A DNA stretch of 64,000 nucleotides, taken from positions 1,922,001 through 1,986,000 of the forward strand of contig CBDCDT010000002.1 in assembly GCA_965215445.1 (NCBI GenBank), given 5' to 3'. Below are positions 40,679-52,900 of this stretch, in pieces. The stretch's first letter is position 1, and every line of letters begins with the position of its first letter. The notes under the pieces were generated by a model. That model made no database searches. It was not told the DNA's origin and saw only the letters and a list, made by a program, of their open reading frames with translations. The DNA comes from CBDBLK01 sp965215445 (GTDB lineage: Bacteria > Bdellovibrionota > Bacteriovoracia > Bacteriovoracales > Bacteriovoracaceae). The position numbers and the translations under genes were made by a program.

Positions 40679-42680
40679 AGCGGGCAGCGTTTTCCATTTA
40701 GAGTCGGCCTTCAAACCCACCGGAGATCAGCCCCGGGCGATTGAGTCTTTGGTGAGCGGTTTTGAGGGCGGCCAGAGCGCGCAGACGCTTTTGGGGGTGA
40801 CCGGCTCGGGCAAGACCTTCAGCATGGCCAACGTGATAAGCGCTTTGGGCAAAAAAACTTTGGTTTTGGCGCCCAACAAAACTTTGGCGGCCCAACTCTA
40901 CGCCGAATTTAAAGAGTTCTTTCCCAAAAATGCGGTGGAGTATTTCGTCAGCTATTACGACTATTACCAACCCGAGGCCTATGTGGTGGCGACGGATACC
41001 TATATCGAAAAAGATTCCTCCATCAACGATGAAATCGACAAACTCAGACACAGCACCACCCGCAGTTTGTTGGAGCGCGAAGATGTGATTGTGGTGGCCT
41101 CGGTGAGTTGCATTTACGGCATCGGCAGTCCCAGCGAGTACCAAAAGCAAAAGGCGATCTTGTTTGTGGGAGACGAACTTCCCCGCGACGATTTTTTGAA
41201 AACTTTGACCGAAATGCAGTATCAGCGCAACGATGTGGATTTTACTCGCGGGTGTTTTCGCGTGCGCGGGGACTGCGTGGAAGTTTTCCCCAGTTATGAA
41301 GACAGTCAGGTGGTGCGGGTGGAGTTTTTCGACGACTGTGTGGAATCCATTTCTCTGGTCGATCCCCTGCGCGGGAAAGTGCTGGGGCAGGTGGCGCGCA
41401 TTTCCCTCTATCCCAAGTCCCACTATGTGGTGGGAAAAGAGCGTTTGCAAAAGGCGATTGCCAGCATCCGCGCCGAGCTTGCCGAACACTTGAAGGCGCT
41501 GGAGCGCCAGGGAAAACTGGTGGAGCGCCAGCGGCTCGAACAGAGAACCATGCACGACTTGGAGATGCTGGAGGAAATCGGCCTGTGTTCGGGAATTGAA
41601 AACTATTCGCGCCATTTGACCGGAACACAGGCAGGGCAACCGCCGCCCACCCTGTTGGATTTTTTTGCCGGGGATTTTCTTTTGATTGTGGACGAATCCC
41701 ACATCGCCTGTCCCCAGGTCGGGGGAATGTACCGGGGGGATCGCGCGCGCAAGGAAAACCTGGTGGAACACGGTTTTCGCCTGCCCTCGGCGCTGGACAA
41801 CCGGCCGCTTCGGTTTGAAGAATTTGAAACGCGTCTCGATCAAGTGCTTTTTGTTTCCGCCACGCCGGGAGAGTATGAATTGAAATGCACGGGAGGGGAG
41901 TACGCCGAGCAAATTATCCGCCCCACCGGACTTTTAGATCCGTTGGTGGAAATCCGCCCGGCCAAATCCCAGGTAGACGACGTTTTGGCGGAGGCGAGAA
42001 AAGTGATTGCCGAGGGGTTTCGGGTTTTGATCACCACCCTGACCAAGCGCCTGGCCGAAGAATTGACCTCTTATTTTAGCTCCGAGGGTATGCGCATCCG
42101 CTATCTCCATTCCGACATCAAGACCCTGGAGCGCATGGAAATTTTGCGTGACCTGCGCACTGGGGAATTTGATATTTTGGTGGGGATCAATCTGCTGCGC
42201 GAGGGCCTCGACCTTCCCGAAGTGGCGCTGGTGGGCATCCTCGACGCCGACAAGGAGGGATTTTTGCGCTCGGAGCGCTCCCTGATTCAAACCATCGGCC
42301 GGGCCGCGCGCAACTCCGAAGGCAGAGTCATCCTCTACGCCTACCGTGAAACGGCCTCCATGCAAAGGGCGATGGGGGAGACGCGCAGGCGGCGCAAACT
42401 TCAGGAGGCGCACAACGCCAAACACGGCATCGTTCCCGCCAGCATCAAAAAGGCGGTTTCCGGCGGCGTGATCGAGACACTGCGGGGGACTCTCAAGACA
42501 GCGCTTCCCGCGCTCAAAGATGAAGGCGCTTTGGATTTGGAACCCGAATCTCTGGAGCAGAGGATAGAGCTTTTGAGGAAGCGCATGAAGGCGCTGGCGC
42601 GGGATTTGCGCTTTGAAGAGGCGGCCGGTGTGCGCGAGGAAATCAAGGCGCTGACGGAAGCACGCTTGATTTTGTCGTGA
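40629..42680 (+). CDS. uvrB: excinuclease ABC subunit B
   Basis: This 683-residue nucleotide-excision repair helicase loads at damage with UvrA and recruits UvrC. Motifs are Walker A GVTGSGKT, the beta-hairpin SYYDYYQPEAYV, LLIVDESHIACPQVGGMYRGDRARKENLV, the helicase C-terminal part (GINLLREGLDLPEVALV, QTIGRAARNSEGRV) and the UVR domain at the end (RFEEAAGVREEIKALTE). The start is GTG 40629, which overlaps carD by 50 bp; TTG 40659 is an alternative giving the same conserved start. The gene is convergent with the Rpn-type nuclease gene. Confidence 0.95.
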   Translation: MPSKTRSNLILKPPRPKAGSVFHLESAFKPTGDQPRAIESLVSGFEGGQSAQTLLGVTGSGKTFSMANVISALGKKTLVLAPNKTLAAQLYAEFKEFFPKNAVEYFVSYYDYYQPEAYVVATDTYIEKDSSINDEIDKLRHSTTRSLLEREDVIVVASVSCIYGIGSPSEYQKQKAILFVGDELPRDDFLKTLTEMQYQRNDVDFTRGCFRVRGDCVEVFPSYEDSQVVRVEFFDDCVESISLVDPLRGKVLGQVARISLYPKSHYVVGKERLQKAIASIRAELAEHLKALERQGKLVERQRLEQRTMHDLEMLEEIGLCSGIENYSRHLTGTQAGQPPPTLLDFFAGDFLLIVDESHIACPQVGGMYRGDRARKENLVEHGFRLPSALDNRPLRFEEFETRLDQVLFVSATPGEYELKCTGGEYAEQIIRPTGLLDPLVEIRPAKSQVDDVLAEARKVIAEGFRVLITTLTKRLAEELTSYFSSEGMRIRYLHSDIKTLERMEILRDLRTGEFDILVGINLLREGLDLPEVALVGILDADKEGFLRSERSLIQTIGRAARNSEGRVILYAYRETASMQRAMGETRRRRKLQEAHNAKHGIVPASIKKAVSGGVIETLRGTLKTALPALKDEGALDLEPESLEQRIELLRKRMKALARDLRFEEAAGVREEIKALTEARLILS

Positions 42681-42697
42681 GACGCTAGGGTATCGCT

Positions 42698-43663
42698 TTA
42701 ATCTTTTGAATTGAGTTCTTCGATCTCTCGGAGGGCCAATCCGGTGGCCTTGGCAATAAATTTGGGGTCGGCACCGCTGGCAAGCATATCACAAGCAATC
42801 TTTCTACGCTCTGCGATTCGGCCCTTTTCCATGCCTTGTTCCAGACCTTTTTCCAGGCCCTCTTCAAACCACTCGTCGCGGTCGATCTGTAAAGAATACT
42901 TTAGTGCAGGCATAATTCGTTCTCCTTTATTGGGAATAACTTCCCGTTCTATGCGTTCCAGCCGGCCAAGGTGAAATTTTTTCCCTCGATAGCGTTCGAG
43001 ATAGCGCAAGGCCTTGCCCAACAATTTTGTATGTTCGGCCTTGTTTTTGGCAGCAGACGAAATTTTAAAAAGCTCTCCAATCGCCTGATCGTCCATCCGC
43101 CATACTCGGGACATCGTGTATAAAATGGGAGTTGTTGTCAAACGTTTTTTGTTCCAGGCGGCCAGTTTGTTGAGATTGAGCAAGCGGCAGCGAAAATTGA
43201 GGATATTTTTGCCAAAATCGCGGCGAATTTTTGGGGTTATGCCGATCAGAGAATCCTGAAAATTCAAATGCCCTTTCCAGTCTCTCTCCCGCCCGTGATA
43301 GACCAAAATGGGGACAATGGGCCTTTTTTTAGTGGCGTAAATACAAGTTTGATAATGCAGCAGTTGTTGCAAGAGTTTGGAATCTTGATGACTTTTGTGT
43401 TCCAAGAGAAACGCCATTTGAACGGTTTCACCGGAATTTTTGTATTTCACCGAAAAAAGGAGATCGGTTCTCTTTTCCCTCCACGCCGAATCCATATAGA
43501 CGGTTTCTTCCGACTTGAGGGTTTTCCAATTGTAGTTTTGATATTCGGAGGAAGTGAGAATCAAGCGGAAGAGATCGGTGGCATACCTGGGGTCAGAATA
43601 GATTTCTTTAAACAAAGCATTGTGGAGTTGCAGTTTGGTAAATTTGGATTTGTTTTGAGGCAC
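42698..43663 (-). CDS. Rpn/YhgA-type PD-(D/E)XK nuclease
   Basis: This 321-residue protein is of the recombination-promoting nuclease (Transposase_31/YhgA-like) family. The active-site pattern is visible: LFKEIYSD at the start, RTDLLFSVKYK, and AFLLEHKSHQD (E-x-K), followed by HYQTCIY. The C-terminus has the family EKGLEQGMEKGRIAERRKIACDML coiled coil and a short end. These proteins promote RecA-independent recombination in some bacteria. GTG 43663 has GGGAG upstream. It does not look like an active insertion sequence: no terminal repeats are visible. Confidence 0.85.
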   Translation of the reverse strand: MPQNKSKFTKLQLHNALFKEIYSDPRYATDLFRLILTSSEYQNYNWKTLKSEETVYMDSAWREKRTDLLFSVKYKNSGETVQMAFLLEHKSHQDSKLLQQLLHYQTCIYATKKRPIVPILVYHGRERDWKGHLNFQDSLIGITPKIRRDFGKNILNFRCRLLNLNKLAAWNKKRLTTTPILYTMSRVWRMDDQAIGELFKISSAAKNKAEHTKLLGKALRYLERYRGKKFHLGRLERIEREVIPNKGERIMPALKYSLQIDRDEWFEEGLEKGLEQGMEKGRIAERRKIACDMLASGADPKFIAKATGLALREIEELNSKD

Positions 43664-43827
43664 TTTTTAGCTCCCTGTTGAAGGTAAAAAAAGCACTTTA
43701 GAGGGAGGTCTTCACAAGGGAGAATGGTAAAAATGAGTTTTTTCATTTTTGAAATAAATCGGAGCGATGCGTCTGGATTTTTTATTATCCCGTGAAAAAA
43801 AGTTTGGTTAGTCTTGGGCAGCAGGCA

Positions 43828-43856
43828 TTTGCATTAAGAAATAAAAGCCTTATAAT
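43828..43856 (+). promoter_or_regulatory. candidate promoter of the giant lipoprotein gene
   Basis: TTTGCA (43828-43833) and TATAAT (43851-43856), 17-bp spacer. It lies in the 314-bp intergenic region 43664-43977, which is AT-rich and holds no gene beyond a possible 17-codon leader. The transcript would have a ~115-nt leader. Confidence 0.5.
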
Positions 43857-43895
43857 GATTTAGTTAATTTAAATCTCAAGGATAGGTGATTTAAA

Positions 43896-43949
43896 ATGAT
43901 GACAAGGAAATTAGTCCGTCGGCCTCAAAACCTCATGCACAAAAATTAA
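43896..43949 (+). CDS. possible 17-codon leader peptide
   Basis: The frame starts at tandem ATGs (43896, 43899) and ends with TAA 43947, encoding MMTRKLVRRPQNLMHKN. It lies between the candidate promoter and the start of the giant gene, with a weak GATAGG upstream. It is basic and holds no run of one amino acid typical of attenuators. It may be chance. Confidence 0.2.
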   Translation: MMTRKLVRRPQNLMHKN

Positions 43950-43977
43950 ATTTTATTAAAAGAACAAGGAGTTCTTT

Positions 43978-46900
43978 ATGTTCAGGAATATCTTCCTTCC
44001 GCTTATAATCTTGGGCCTTCTTTCCGCCTGCGGAGGCGGTGGAGGAGAAGGTGGTGGAGGAGCGGGTTCCAGCAGTCCGCCGTCTACTTCGCCACGAACG
44101 CCGACCCCGGGAAATCCGAGGACTCCCACGCCGGCACCGATCAACGTCTGGGCGGGGGTAGGTGCCGCCTCGATTCCGCAAAATGCGCAGACCTCCACGG
44201 TGGAGCGCGAGGTGGAGTTTGGGGACGGGATGACGGTCAGTTATGACGCGACCGACCCTGAGAACGAAGAGGTTTGCCGTACCGAATTAGTGGGCAGTGA
44301 TTCCCTCTCCATCTGCATGAATTTGGACGACGGAGAGGCACAGGGAGAAGACTTTGAAGGGGAAATTACCTGTCGCATCAACGAAGTGGATCAACCGGAC
44401 TGTGATGAGGTCTATCAAAGGTTGACCGACGCTGGATTTAGCGCCTCGCCCTCCTTTTTGTCGCCCTATTGGAGTCAGGCACAGGTCGCCGGTTTTGAGT
44501 GTGCACCGGGGATTTTCCGGGGCGATAAAGCGCTTGAGTGTAACGACGACTGGGCAGTGGTGGTCAACGGAGAAGACGGTGCGGGCAATGGCAAGGCGAT
44601 CTGCCGGGTGCACCTGACTCAGGAGACGGGAAGATGTTTGGGAGCGCCCAAGCAGGTGGACACGGACAACGACGGAGTTTTGGACGCGGAGGTTGCGCCC
44701 CAAGACCTTATTTTGGAGATGCAGCAGACGCGCTGGGTGGGGTATTTGGGAGAAATGCCGACTTTGGATCAAGTCCTCTACACCGAGGGGATTGATCCCA
44801 TTGCCGTTAGAGATGCTCCGGCAAATGCGGTTTTGCATTTTGAATCCCGCACGCCGGAAGTTTGCAGTGTGGACAACGACGACGATGCCGCCAACGGGGC
44901 AAAGGGTAGAGTGATTCCCGACCCGGATGCGAGCAATAAAGGTGTGTGCCGGGTTTTGTTGAAGATAGCGGCGCCGGGTTTTGTAGATCAGGTTTTTCAA
45001 AGAAGAATTGAAACCGTAGAAGATAACGATACTACCTGGGACGGGTACACTGTCGCGGGGGGCGTTTTGCCGATTGGGGAATCCCTCGCCGTCAATGCTC
45101 CCGCCGATCCCATTCCCGAACCCTTTTATGTCTACACTTCCACCAATCCCCGCGTTTGCTCAGTCGATCGCGGCACGGGTGAGATTACCGCCCTTGCCGG
45201 CGGCAATTGCCAGATTCAACTGCTGGCATCCTCTCTCACCGTTCCCCGGGGATATTTGGTCAGGCAAATTCTCGCTCCGCCGGTAACCGTGCGCGGAGAG
45301 CAGGGTATCGCCTGGGTTGCCGTGACTAGCGCAGTGGTGGGAACGGATTTGGAACTCGATCCGGTCAGTGGCAATGCGGTGGGAGCGGTAGTTAGCTATC
45401 AGATACTTTCTCCGGGGACGACCGGCTGTGCCTGGCAAAATGGCGATCCCACGACTCTCACTCTTGAGTTTAGTGGTGCGGGAACCTGTCAGGTGCGCGC
45501 CACTTCTCTACTCACCGGATTTGAGAGTTGGGAGCAAATAGAAGATATTAACGTCGTTTTGCAAACCCAAACGGGACTCGCCTGGTCGCCCTCGCAAAGT
45601 GCCGGCACGGTGGGAACGGCATTGACCCTCGATGCCGCTACCGGAACCGCCGATGCCGATCAAGTTATTTATGAACTCTCAAGTAATGATGATGGCAGCA
45701 CTGGTTGCGTTTTTGAGAGCGCTCGCACCCTCACTTTTACTGATGCCGGAAACTGTACCGTACAAGTACGCACCACCCGGGCGACTTATGAAGATTGGAC
45801 ACAAGAACACACTATTGCTGTCGGCAAGGGAGATCAGACGCTTTCCTGGGCAGCGCCCACCACTGGCAAGGTGGGAGCAGACCTTACCCTTCCCGCCCCT
45901 ACTGGAGCAACTGGCACAATCAGTTATACAGTCAACAGTCAGGGGACGACGGGGTGTAGTGAAAGTTCTGGCGTACTCAGCTTTACCGGCACGGGAGACT
46001 GCGAGGTTTCCGTCAGTGTCGAACTCACCGGATACAACGACTGGACCGACACCGCCACCATTACCGTTTCCGAGGGAGCTATTGAGGGAGTTTCCTGGAA
46101 TCCCGAGGCAGCGTTTAATTCAGGGGATACCTCTGGGGCACTGGGGGGAGTCGTCGGGGCACTGGGTAGCGATACGGTCACTTATGAAGTTGTCGCTCAG
46201 GGAGGAACCAGCTGCGCCTTTACTGACCCCACCACCTCTACTCTCACTTTTGGCATTGCTGGAACCTGTGTTGTGCAGGCAACAGTTGAGCGCGACCAGT
46301 ACAATGACTGGGAGTCTCCCGCCTTTGATATTGAAATTACCTCCATCACTCCCATCGTTATCACCTGGGCGGGTTACGCCAACAGCAATGTGGCGACCAT
46401 CGGGCAAACGCCTCCGGCGCTTTCAGCTCGCACTTACAACCCCACCAATCCCGATAGCAATGCTTATGAATTTATTGCCGTTCCAAGCGGCGTTTGTTCG
46501 GTCGATCCCAGCACTGGGGCATTGAGCTTGAATGGGGTGGGGAGTTGCGTGGTCACTCACACGGCGACCAAAAGTGGTAGTGGCAATGGGAGAAAGACGG
46601 TGATTGTCAGCATCAACCCCGGAACCCAGACCGTCATCCCGGGAACCCCTTATACGAATCCCTCGAGTTTTGCGGTGGGGGATACGTTGGCACTGGGTAC
46701 TGCTCCCACCGGAGAAAAGGGAAATATTCTCTACCGCTCCACGGATTCTGCCATTTGTACACTGGCGACAAACGGGGACATCACCGCCACCGGCGAGGGA
46801 AGTTGCGTGGTGCAAGCGCAATTTGAGGCAACCGCCAATTATCTCGCTTCCGCCTGGACGCAAATTCACACCATCACTGTCGACAAGGCAGACCAGGCAG

Positions 46901-49900
46901 CGCCCACTGCCACCGATACCTACGGATCAAGTTCGAGTTTGGTGGCGGGGGGAACCCTCGAGGTGGTTACTCCTCCCAGCGGCGGCGGGCAAGTGGGAGT
47001 TTTGGAATACCAGTCCAGTACGCCCACTATTTGTTCGGTTAACAGCGAAACTGGAGAGGTTAGCGGACTTTCGGCACAACAATGTACTATAACTGCCCGT
47101 TGGAGTGGGGATGTGGACACCAACCCCTCGCCGCCCTTGCAGGTTTTGGGTTTGACGATTGCGGCGGGAGGGGCGCAACTTGTACCGTCGGCACTCGACC
47201 CCTACGGGCAAAATCCCAGTGTTCAATTTGGAGAAAATTTGGCGATTCTCACCCCTCCGGTGGGAGACGGCACACCCCTTTATAGTACCACGACTCCCAC
47301 TATTTGCTCGGTGGGCACCAGTGGAGACGTCACCGGGGACAGCATCGGGTCTTGCCTGATTAGCGCTAGCTGGCCAGCGACCACCAGTTATCCGACTGCC
47401 TCGGCAGTGGTGCCCCTGGCATCTATTGAGGTTACCCGCGGCGATCAGGCGGCGCCCAGCGCTTCGGACATATACGGCACAACCCCTTCTCTTTCCACTG
47501 GGGGAAGGCTTATTAGAAGCAGTGATCCCGCCGGTGGCGGGGCGAGCGGTTCAGCGCGCTATCAGACCACCACCGAGTCGATTTGCTCGGTCGCCGCCGG
47601 CACTGGTTTGATTACGGCACTTTCAGATGGTGCCTGTATCATTCAGGCGCGCTGGAGCGGGGATGCCACTTATTTGCCGTCTCCCTGGCAGACCATGCAG
47701 ACGGTGACGATTGCCCCAATTGCCTTTGAGATGGCGCGCTGGGGAGAATTTAGAGGAAAACTCACAGTGGGGGGAGACACTCGCCGCCCCTCGAAATCCC
47801 GCGCCAGGATTCGCCGGGTGGAATACGCCTACGCTCTCGATTCCGGTGAAACCGATTGTACGCTGGAAGATGCCCAAACCGGAGAGGTGCGCGCCAATGC
47901 GGTGGCACTGCCGGCGGATTGTAGCTTGGAGATAAGTGCTTCGAGAGAGGGATACTCGACTCTTACGCAAGTTATTTCGATTCCCTTGCAGGGGGGAACG
48001 CTCGCCTTTGCCACTGCTCCTTCGTATAGTAGTGCAGCTTTAGCGGTGGGAACGACTCTTGCGGTTCAAAACGCTGGTGCCACTGACGACAAAGGCATAA
48101 ACGTCGCCTGGAATTATTCGATTGAGGGCAAACGCGCCGGTGTGATTGCTGCCGGAATTTGCGTTATTACCAGCGGCGGGGACGTAAGTCTTGGAGCGAG
48201 TGCCCGGGTGGGGGACGTGTGCCACGTTTTCATCACCGCCAGCGCCGACGGCTACGAGGATTATCCGCTGCCGGAGGTAGCGCTTACGGTTTCGGGTGCT
48301 CAGCTTGCCGGACTTGCCTGGAATTCTCCCAGCAGTGGCAAGATCGGAACCGACCTGGATTTGGGAGCGGTGAGCGTTCCGGGTTCTGCTCCCGTAGGAC
48401 TCATTATCCGCTATCAGGTCAGCGATAAAGGCACGGCAAAATGTTATTTGCGGGGAATCGCCGGCGCGCTGAGGCACACGCTGGGATTTAGTGCCGCCGG
48501 TACTTGTGAGGTCAAGGCGAGCGCCACTCATCCCCAATACGCGGACTGGGAATCTATCCACACCGTTACCATCACTGGTGATACCATCACGCCCACAACT
48601 CTAGCGACGGCAAACGCCACCTGTCTAAGTTTTAGCGACGGCGGACTCAAGTGCTGGGGTAGAAATAATGAAGGACAATTGGGATTGGGGAACACCAATA
48701 ACCTTGGAGGACTGTCCCATCAAACCGGCGGGGGTATCCCTTGGGTGGATGTGAGTGCAGACGGAGTGGGGGGAGTCGCTCAAGTTTTTACCAACCGGGG
48801 AGAATCTGTATCCCACGCCTGTGCCATTCTTCAAGACGGAAGACTCAAGTGCTGGGGAAAAAACGATCATGGGCAATTGGGACTGGGACACAAAAATGAT
48901 CTGGGAGGTGCTGCCAGTGAGATGGGAAGCAATTTGGGGGTGGTGATCAATCCGGGACACGAAAAAAGCATCCAGGGTGTCGCCATGGGGGGGAATCACA
49001 CCTGTGCGATTTTGGACGATGGAAATCTCAAGTGTTGGGGGAGCAATTCTTCCGGTCAATTGGGCCTGGGGGGAGGAACCTCGGATGTCACCACTCCGGG
49101 AAATTCTGCGCTTAATTTGGGAACCAGTAAAACAGCACTGGAAATTTCTGCGGGACTTTCTCACACCTGCGCCCGCCTCGACGACAATACGGTCAAGTGC
49201 TGGGGCAGGAATAATGAGGGGCAATTGGGGCTGGGAGATACCACCAATCGAGGGGAAAATGCCAACCAGATGGGAGACGCTCTAACGGTGGTGAATTTAG
49301 GGCAGACCGCCAAGCAAATCGCTGCGGGCAATACTCACACTTGTGCCCTTTTAAATGACGATTCGGTCAAGTGTTGGGGGCAAAATAATCGGGGCCAGTT
49401 GGGGATTGGCAGCACTGCCGATCAGGACTCCCCTCAGTCGGTCGATTTGGGAACGGATACAAATAACGATCCCTACACCGCCAAGAAGATTGTCGCCGGA
49501 TACAGGCACACTTGTGTGATTTTAAACGACGACAAGGTGAACTGCTGGGGTGAGAACGACAGCAATCAGTTGGGCAGGGGCGGTGCTCGTCGGGAATCAC
49601 CTCCCGCGACAGCGCTTGATTTGGGAGGGGTGGGTGCCGAACATATCGCCGCCGGATTCAAGCACACCTGCGCCCTGCTCGCTGACAATACCCTCAAGTG
49701 TTGGGGTGCCAACGGTTACGGGCAATTGGGACTGGGAGACAGAAGAGGGCGCACGACTCCCACCAGGGTTCCTTTATTTGGCGAAATTTCAGAGTTTGGC
49801 ACGTTGGCGTGGGCATCTTTTCCCGGTAGCGTGGATGTTGGAGAGACGCTGACTTTGAGTGACCCCACTTCAACGCCCGCCTTTGATGAATGGGTGGCGA

Positions 49901-52900
49901 GTGTACTCTCCGGGGATTGCGTTTGGGATCAAAGCACCAAGGCCTTGGAGTTTACCGGCCTTGCCACTTGTACTGTTTCTTTAACTGTCAGCAAGGGCGG
50001 TTATGTGGACGAGGTGGAGTTATTCAGTGTGACGCCCTCGCCGCTAACTCAAGCAAATATCGCCTGGAATCCAACCCAAACAGAGGGAACGGTGGGGACG
50101 GAGTTGCCCCTTTCTCCAGTGGCAAATGCCGATGCCACGGTGGTTTATGAAGTGGAAGATGCGGGCAGCACCAGTTGTTATTTTAAGGGAACAACAGACC
50201 CGGAAGAGCGCACTTTGATTTTCTTGTCGGCGGGAACCTGTCAAGTTATCGCCGTAAGTTCGGGCGGCAATTATCTACCCTGGGAATCCGCCCCTTTCAG
50301 TATTTCGGTAAAGCACCCCCAGGTGGTAAACGTGCCCACGGATGCTTACGGCGGCACCAGTCCGACCCTTACCATTCCCAATATTTTGGTGCTGAAAGAA
50401 TTTCCCAAAGGCGGCCAGGGACGGCCCGAGTATCGCCCCAAAGATAATGATGAAACTTATTGCAAGGTTGATCCCGATAGCGGCAGGGTCACGCCGGTTG
50501 CGCCGGGGAATTGCGAAGTGGAAGTGCGCTTTCCGGCGAGTGGGGAATACTATGCCTCGAACTGGGAAGCAGTAGAAACCATTGTCGTTTCTGCGCCCTT
50601 GGAAGTCCAGCCGAATGTGGCGTGGAACCCGACGCAAAACCGTGGCATCGTGGGCGATGATTTAGTTTTGGCGATTGTCGGTGGAACTGATGCCAGTGCC
50701 CGGGTGGAATATTTGATTGCCAATATGGGAGATACGGACTGTGCTTTCAAGGGTTCGGGCGACCCCGATGAGCGCACACTTATATTTAAAGATTCGGGCA
50801 CTTGTATTGTGCAGGCGAGAAGCAAGCTGGCGGGGCATTTTGACTGGCGCTCACACCGCTTTTCGATTTCGGTCAAATACGCTCAACCCCTGACGGTTCC
50901 CAGTAAACCCTATGGGGACAACCTCAACCTGGCCTCGGGATTTACTCTTTCGATTGCCACCGAACCTAGCGGGGGAAATGGAAATTTGGAGTACCGAAGC
51001 AGCAGCGCCTCTGCCGCCAATTGCGATGTGGATGCCGATGGAAAAGTTACCGGCAAGGATGAGGGAAGTTGCGTGATAGAGGTTCGTTGGGGGGAGTCTT
51101 CCACCCACTACGCCTCAACCTGGGAGGTTTTGGCGACGATTGTCGTTGTGCCCCCGCCCGATCCAAAGCAGACCGGACTGGCGTGGGCCGCACCGACGAG
51201 TGGCAAAGTAGGGCAGGAACTGGTTTTGCCGGTGGTTTCGGGTGAAGACCAAAATGCCCAAGTCTCCTATACCATTACCTCTCAGGGCACTACTGCCTGC
51301 GCCTGGAAAGACGGCGATGTCACCACCCTCACGCTGGTCTTTAGCGATGCGGGAACCTGTGAAATCAGGGCGCTCTCAGAGCTTTCCGGGCATCAAAACT
51401 GGGATTCTGTGGCGAGCATTGTGGTGGTCAAGGGGACGCAAACTGCGCTGATCTGGGCACCTGCTCAAAGTTCCGGCGCAGTGGGAGTGGATTTGGTGTT
51501 GGATGCGGTCACTGGTGCGGGCCTAAACGGTGCCAACGACCCCACCTATGCGGTAAGTGATGCCGGGGCAACCGGCTGCGCTTTTGGCAGTGGAGATGCC
51601 ACCAAGGTGCGCACCTTAAAATTTACTAATGCGGGAACTTGTAAAGTGCGGGCGAGCGTCTCGCGCACGGGTTACGAGGACTGGCCTTCCCCCGAAATCT
51701 CCATTTCGGTTATTAAGGGCACTCAGACCGGCCTTGCCTGGGCGGTAGTCGGTTCTCCCCCCTCGGGCAAAGTGGGAGAGACGACAACCCTGCCGGAAGT
51801 GACCGGTGCAGAAAATGCGGACAATGTCTCTTATGAAAAAACCTCCGACGCGGGAAATTCCATTTGTCTTTTTTCAGGCCGCGACCTCACATTTTCTGAC
51901 TCGGGAACCTGTATCGTCCGGGCGGTCGTCACCCGCACTGGTTACGACTCGCTAACGCTAGGGCCAGTGTCGATCACCGTTGCCAAGGGAACACTGACCA
52001 CTATTAGCTGGAATGTGGGCACCACAAGTTTTGTTAAAGGTGCTACGCCGCTACTGCCCCAGGTGAGTGGAATGATTCAAGGGGACGTGGATAAATACAC
52101 GGTCAGCGATGCGGGGACGACTCAATGTGCTTTTAGCAGTGGGCGCACCCTCGGCCTTCCCGCCGCCGGAACTTGCAAGGTGAAAGCTACGCTCACCCGC
52201 ACGGGGTATGATGTGTGGGAGCGGGAAGTGAGTCTGACCATCACTAACGCACCTCCGGTGCAAATTGCCTGGGACGGTTACGGCACTGGTGCAAATAAAA
52301 ACAAGGCCAAAGTGGGAGAAAACGCGCCCACACTGCAAGCGCCAACACTGAATCCCGCCACGGCAACGGCCGGCTATACTACCTCGTCTGCTGGGGTGTG
52401 TGGCGTGACCTCTGTGGGAGTCTTGACCATTTTGGGCAAGGGGGACTGTGTGGTGAAACTCACCGCCACGCCGGTAGATGCCAATAATGTCGCCGGGACG
52501 TTTTCCGTGACAGTGGCAGTGGAGCGGGGCGACCAGACGGTCACTCCCGCAAGCAACCCTTACGGAAATAATCCCAGCATTGCGGTGGATGGGACGCTTC
52601 CCCTTGCCAATCCTCCCACCGGACGAAAAGAAAGTGCCACCATCACTTATCAGTCAACTGACTCCAGTATTTGCAGCGTAGATGAAAATGACGGGGAGAT
52701 TACCGCCCATAAGGTGGCAAGTTGTGTGGTGCAAGCGCAGTTTGCCCAGACTGCAAACTATGAAGAGTCCGTCTGGACACAAATTTTTAGCATCACGCCG
52801 GGCAAGGGAAGACAAAATGCACCTTCGGGCAGCGACGTCTACGGAAATCCCACTCCGACTCTTGCGGTGGGTGAAACTATTTCCGTGGAGACTGCACCCA

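Noticed and set aside
40698..41912. 404-codon minus-strand frame inside uvrB
   Set aside because: uvrB motifs are complete on the plus strand; the reverse frame is a codon-bias shadow.
42698..43663. Rpn-type gene as part of an insertion sequence
   Set aside because: No terminal inverted repeats, target duplications or second transposase gene are visible around it.
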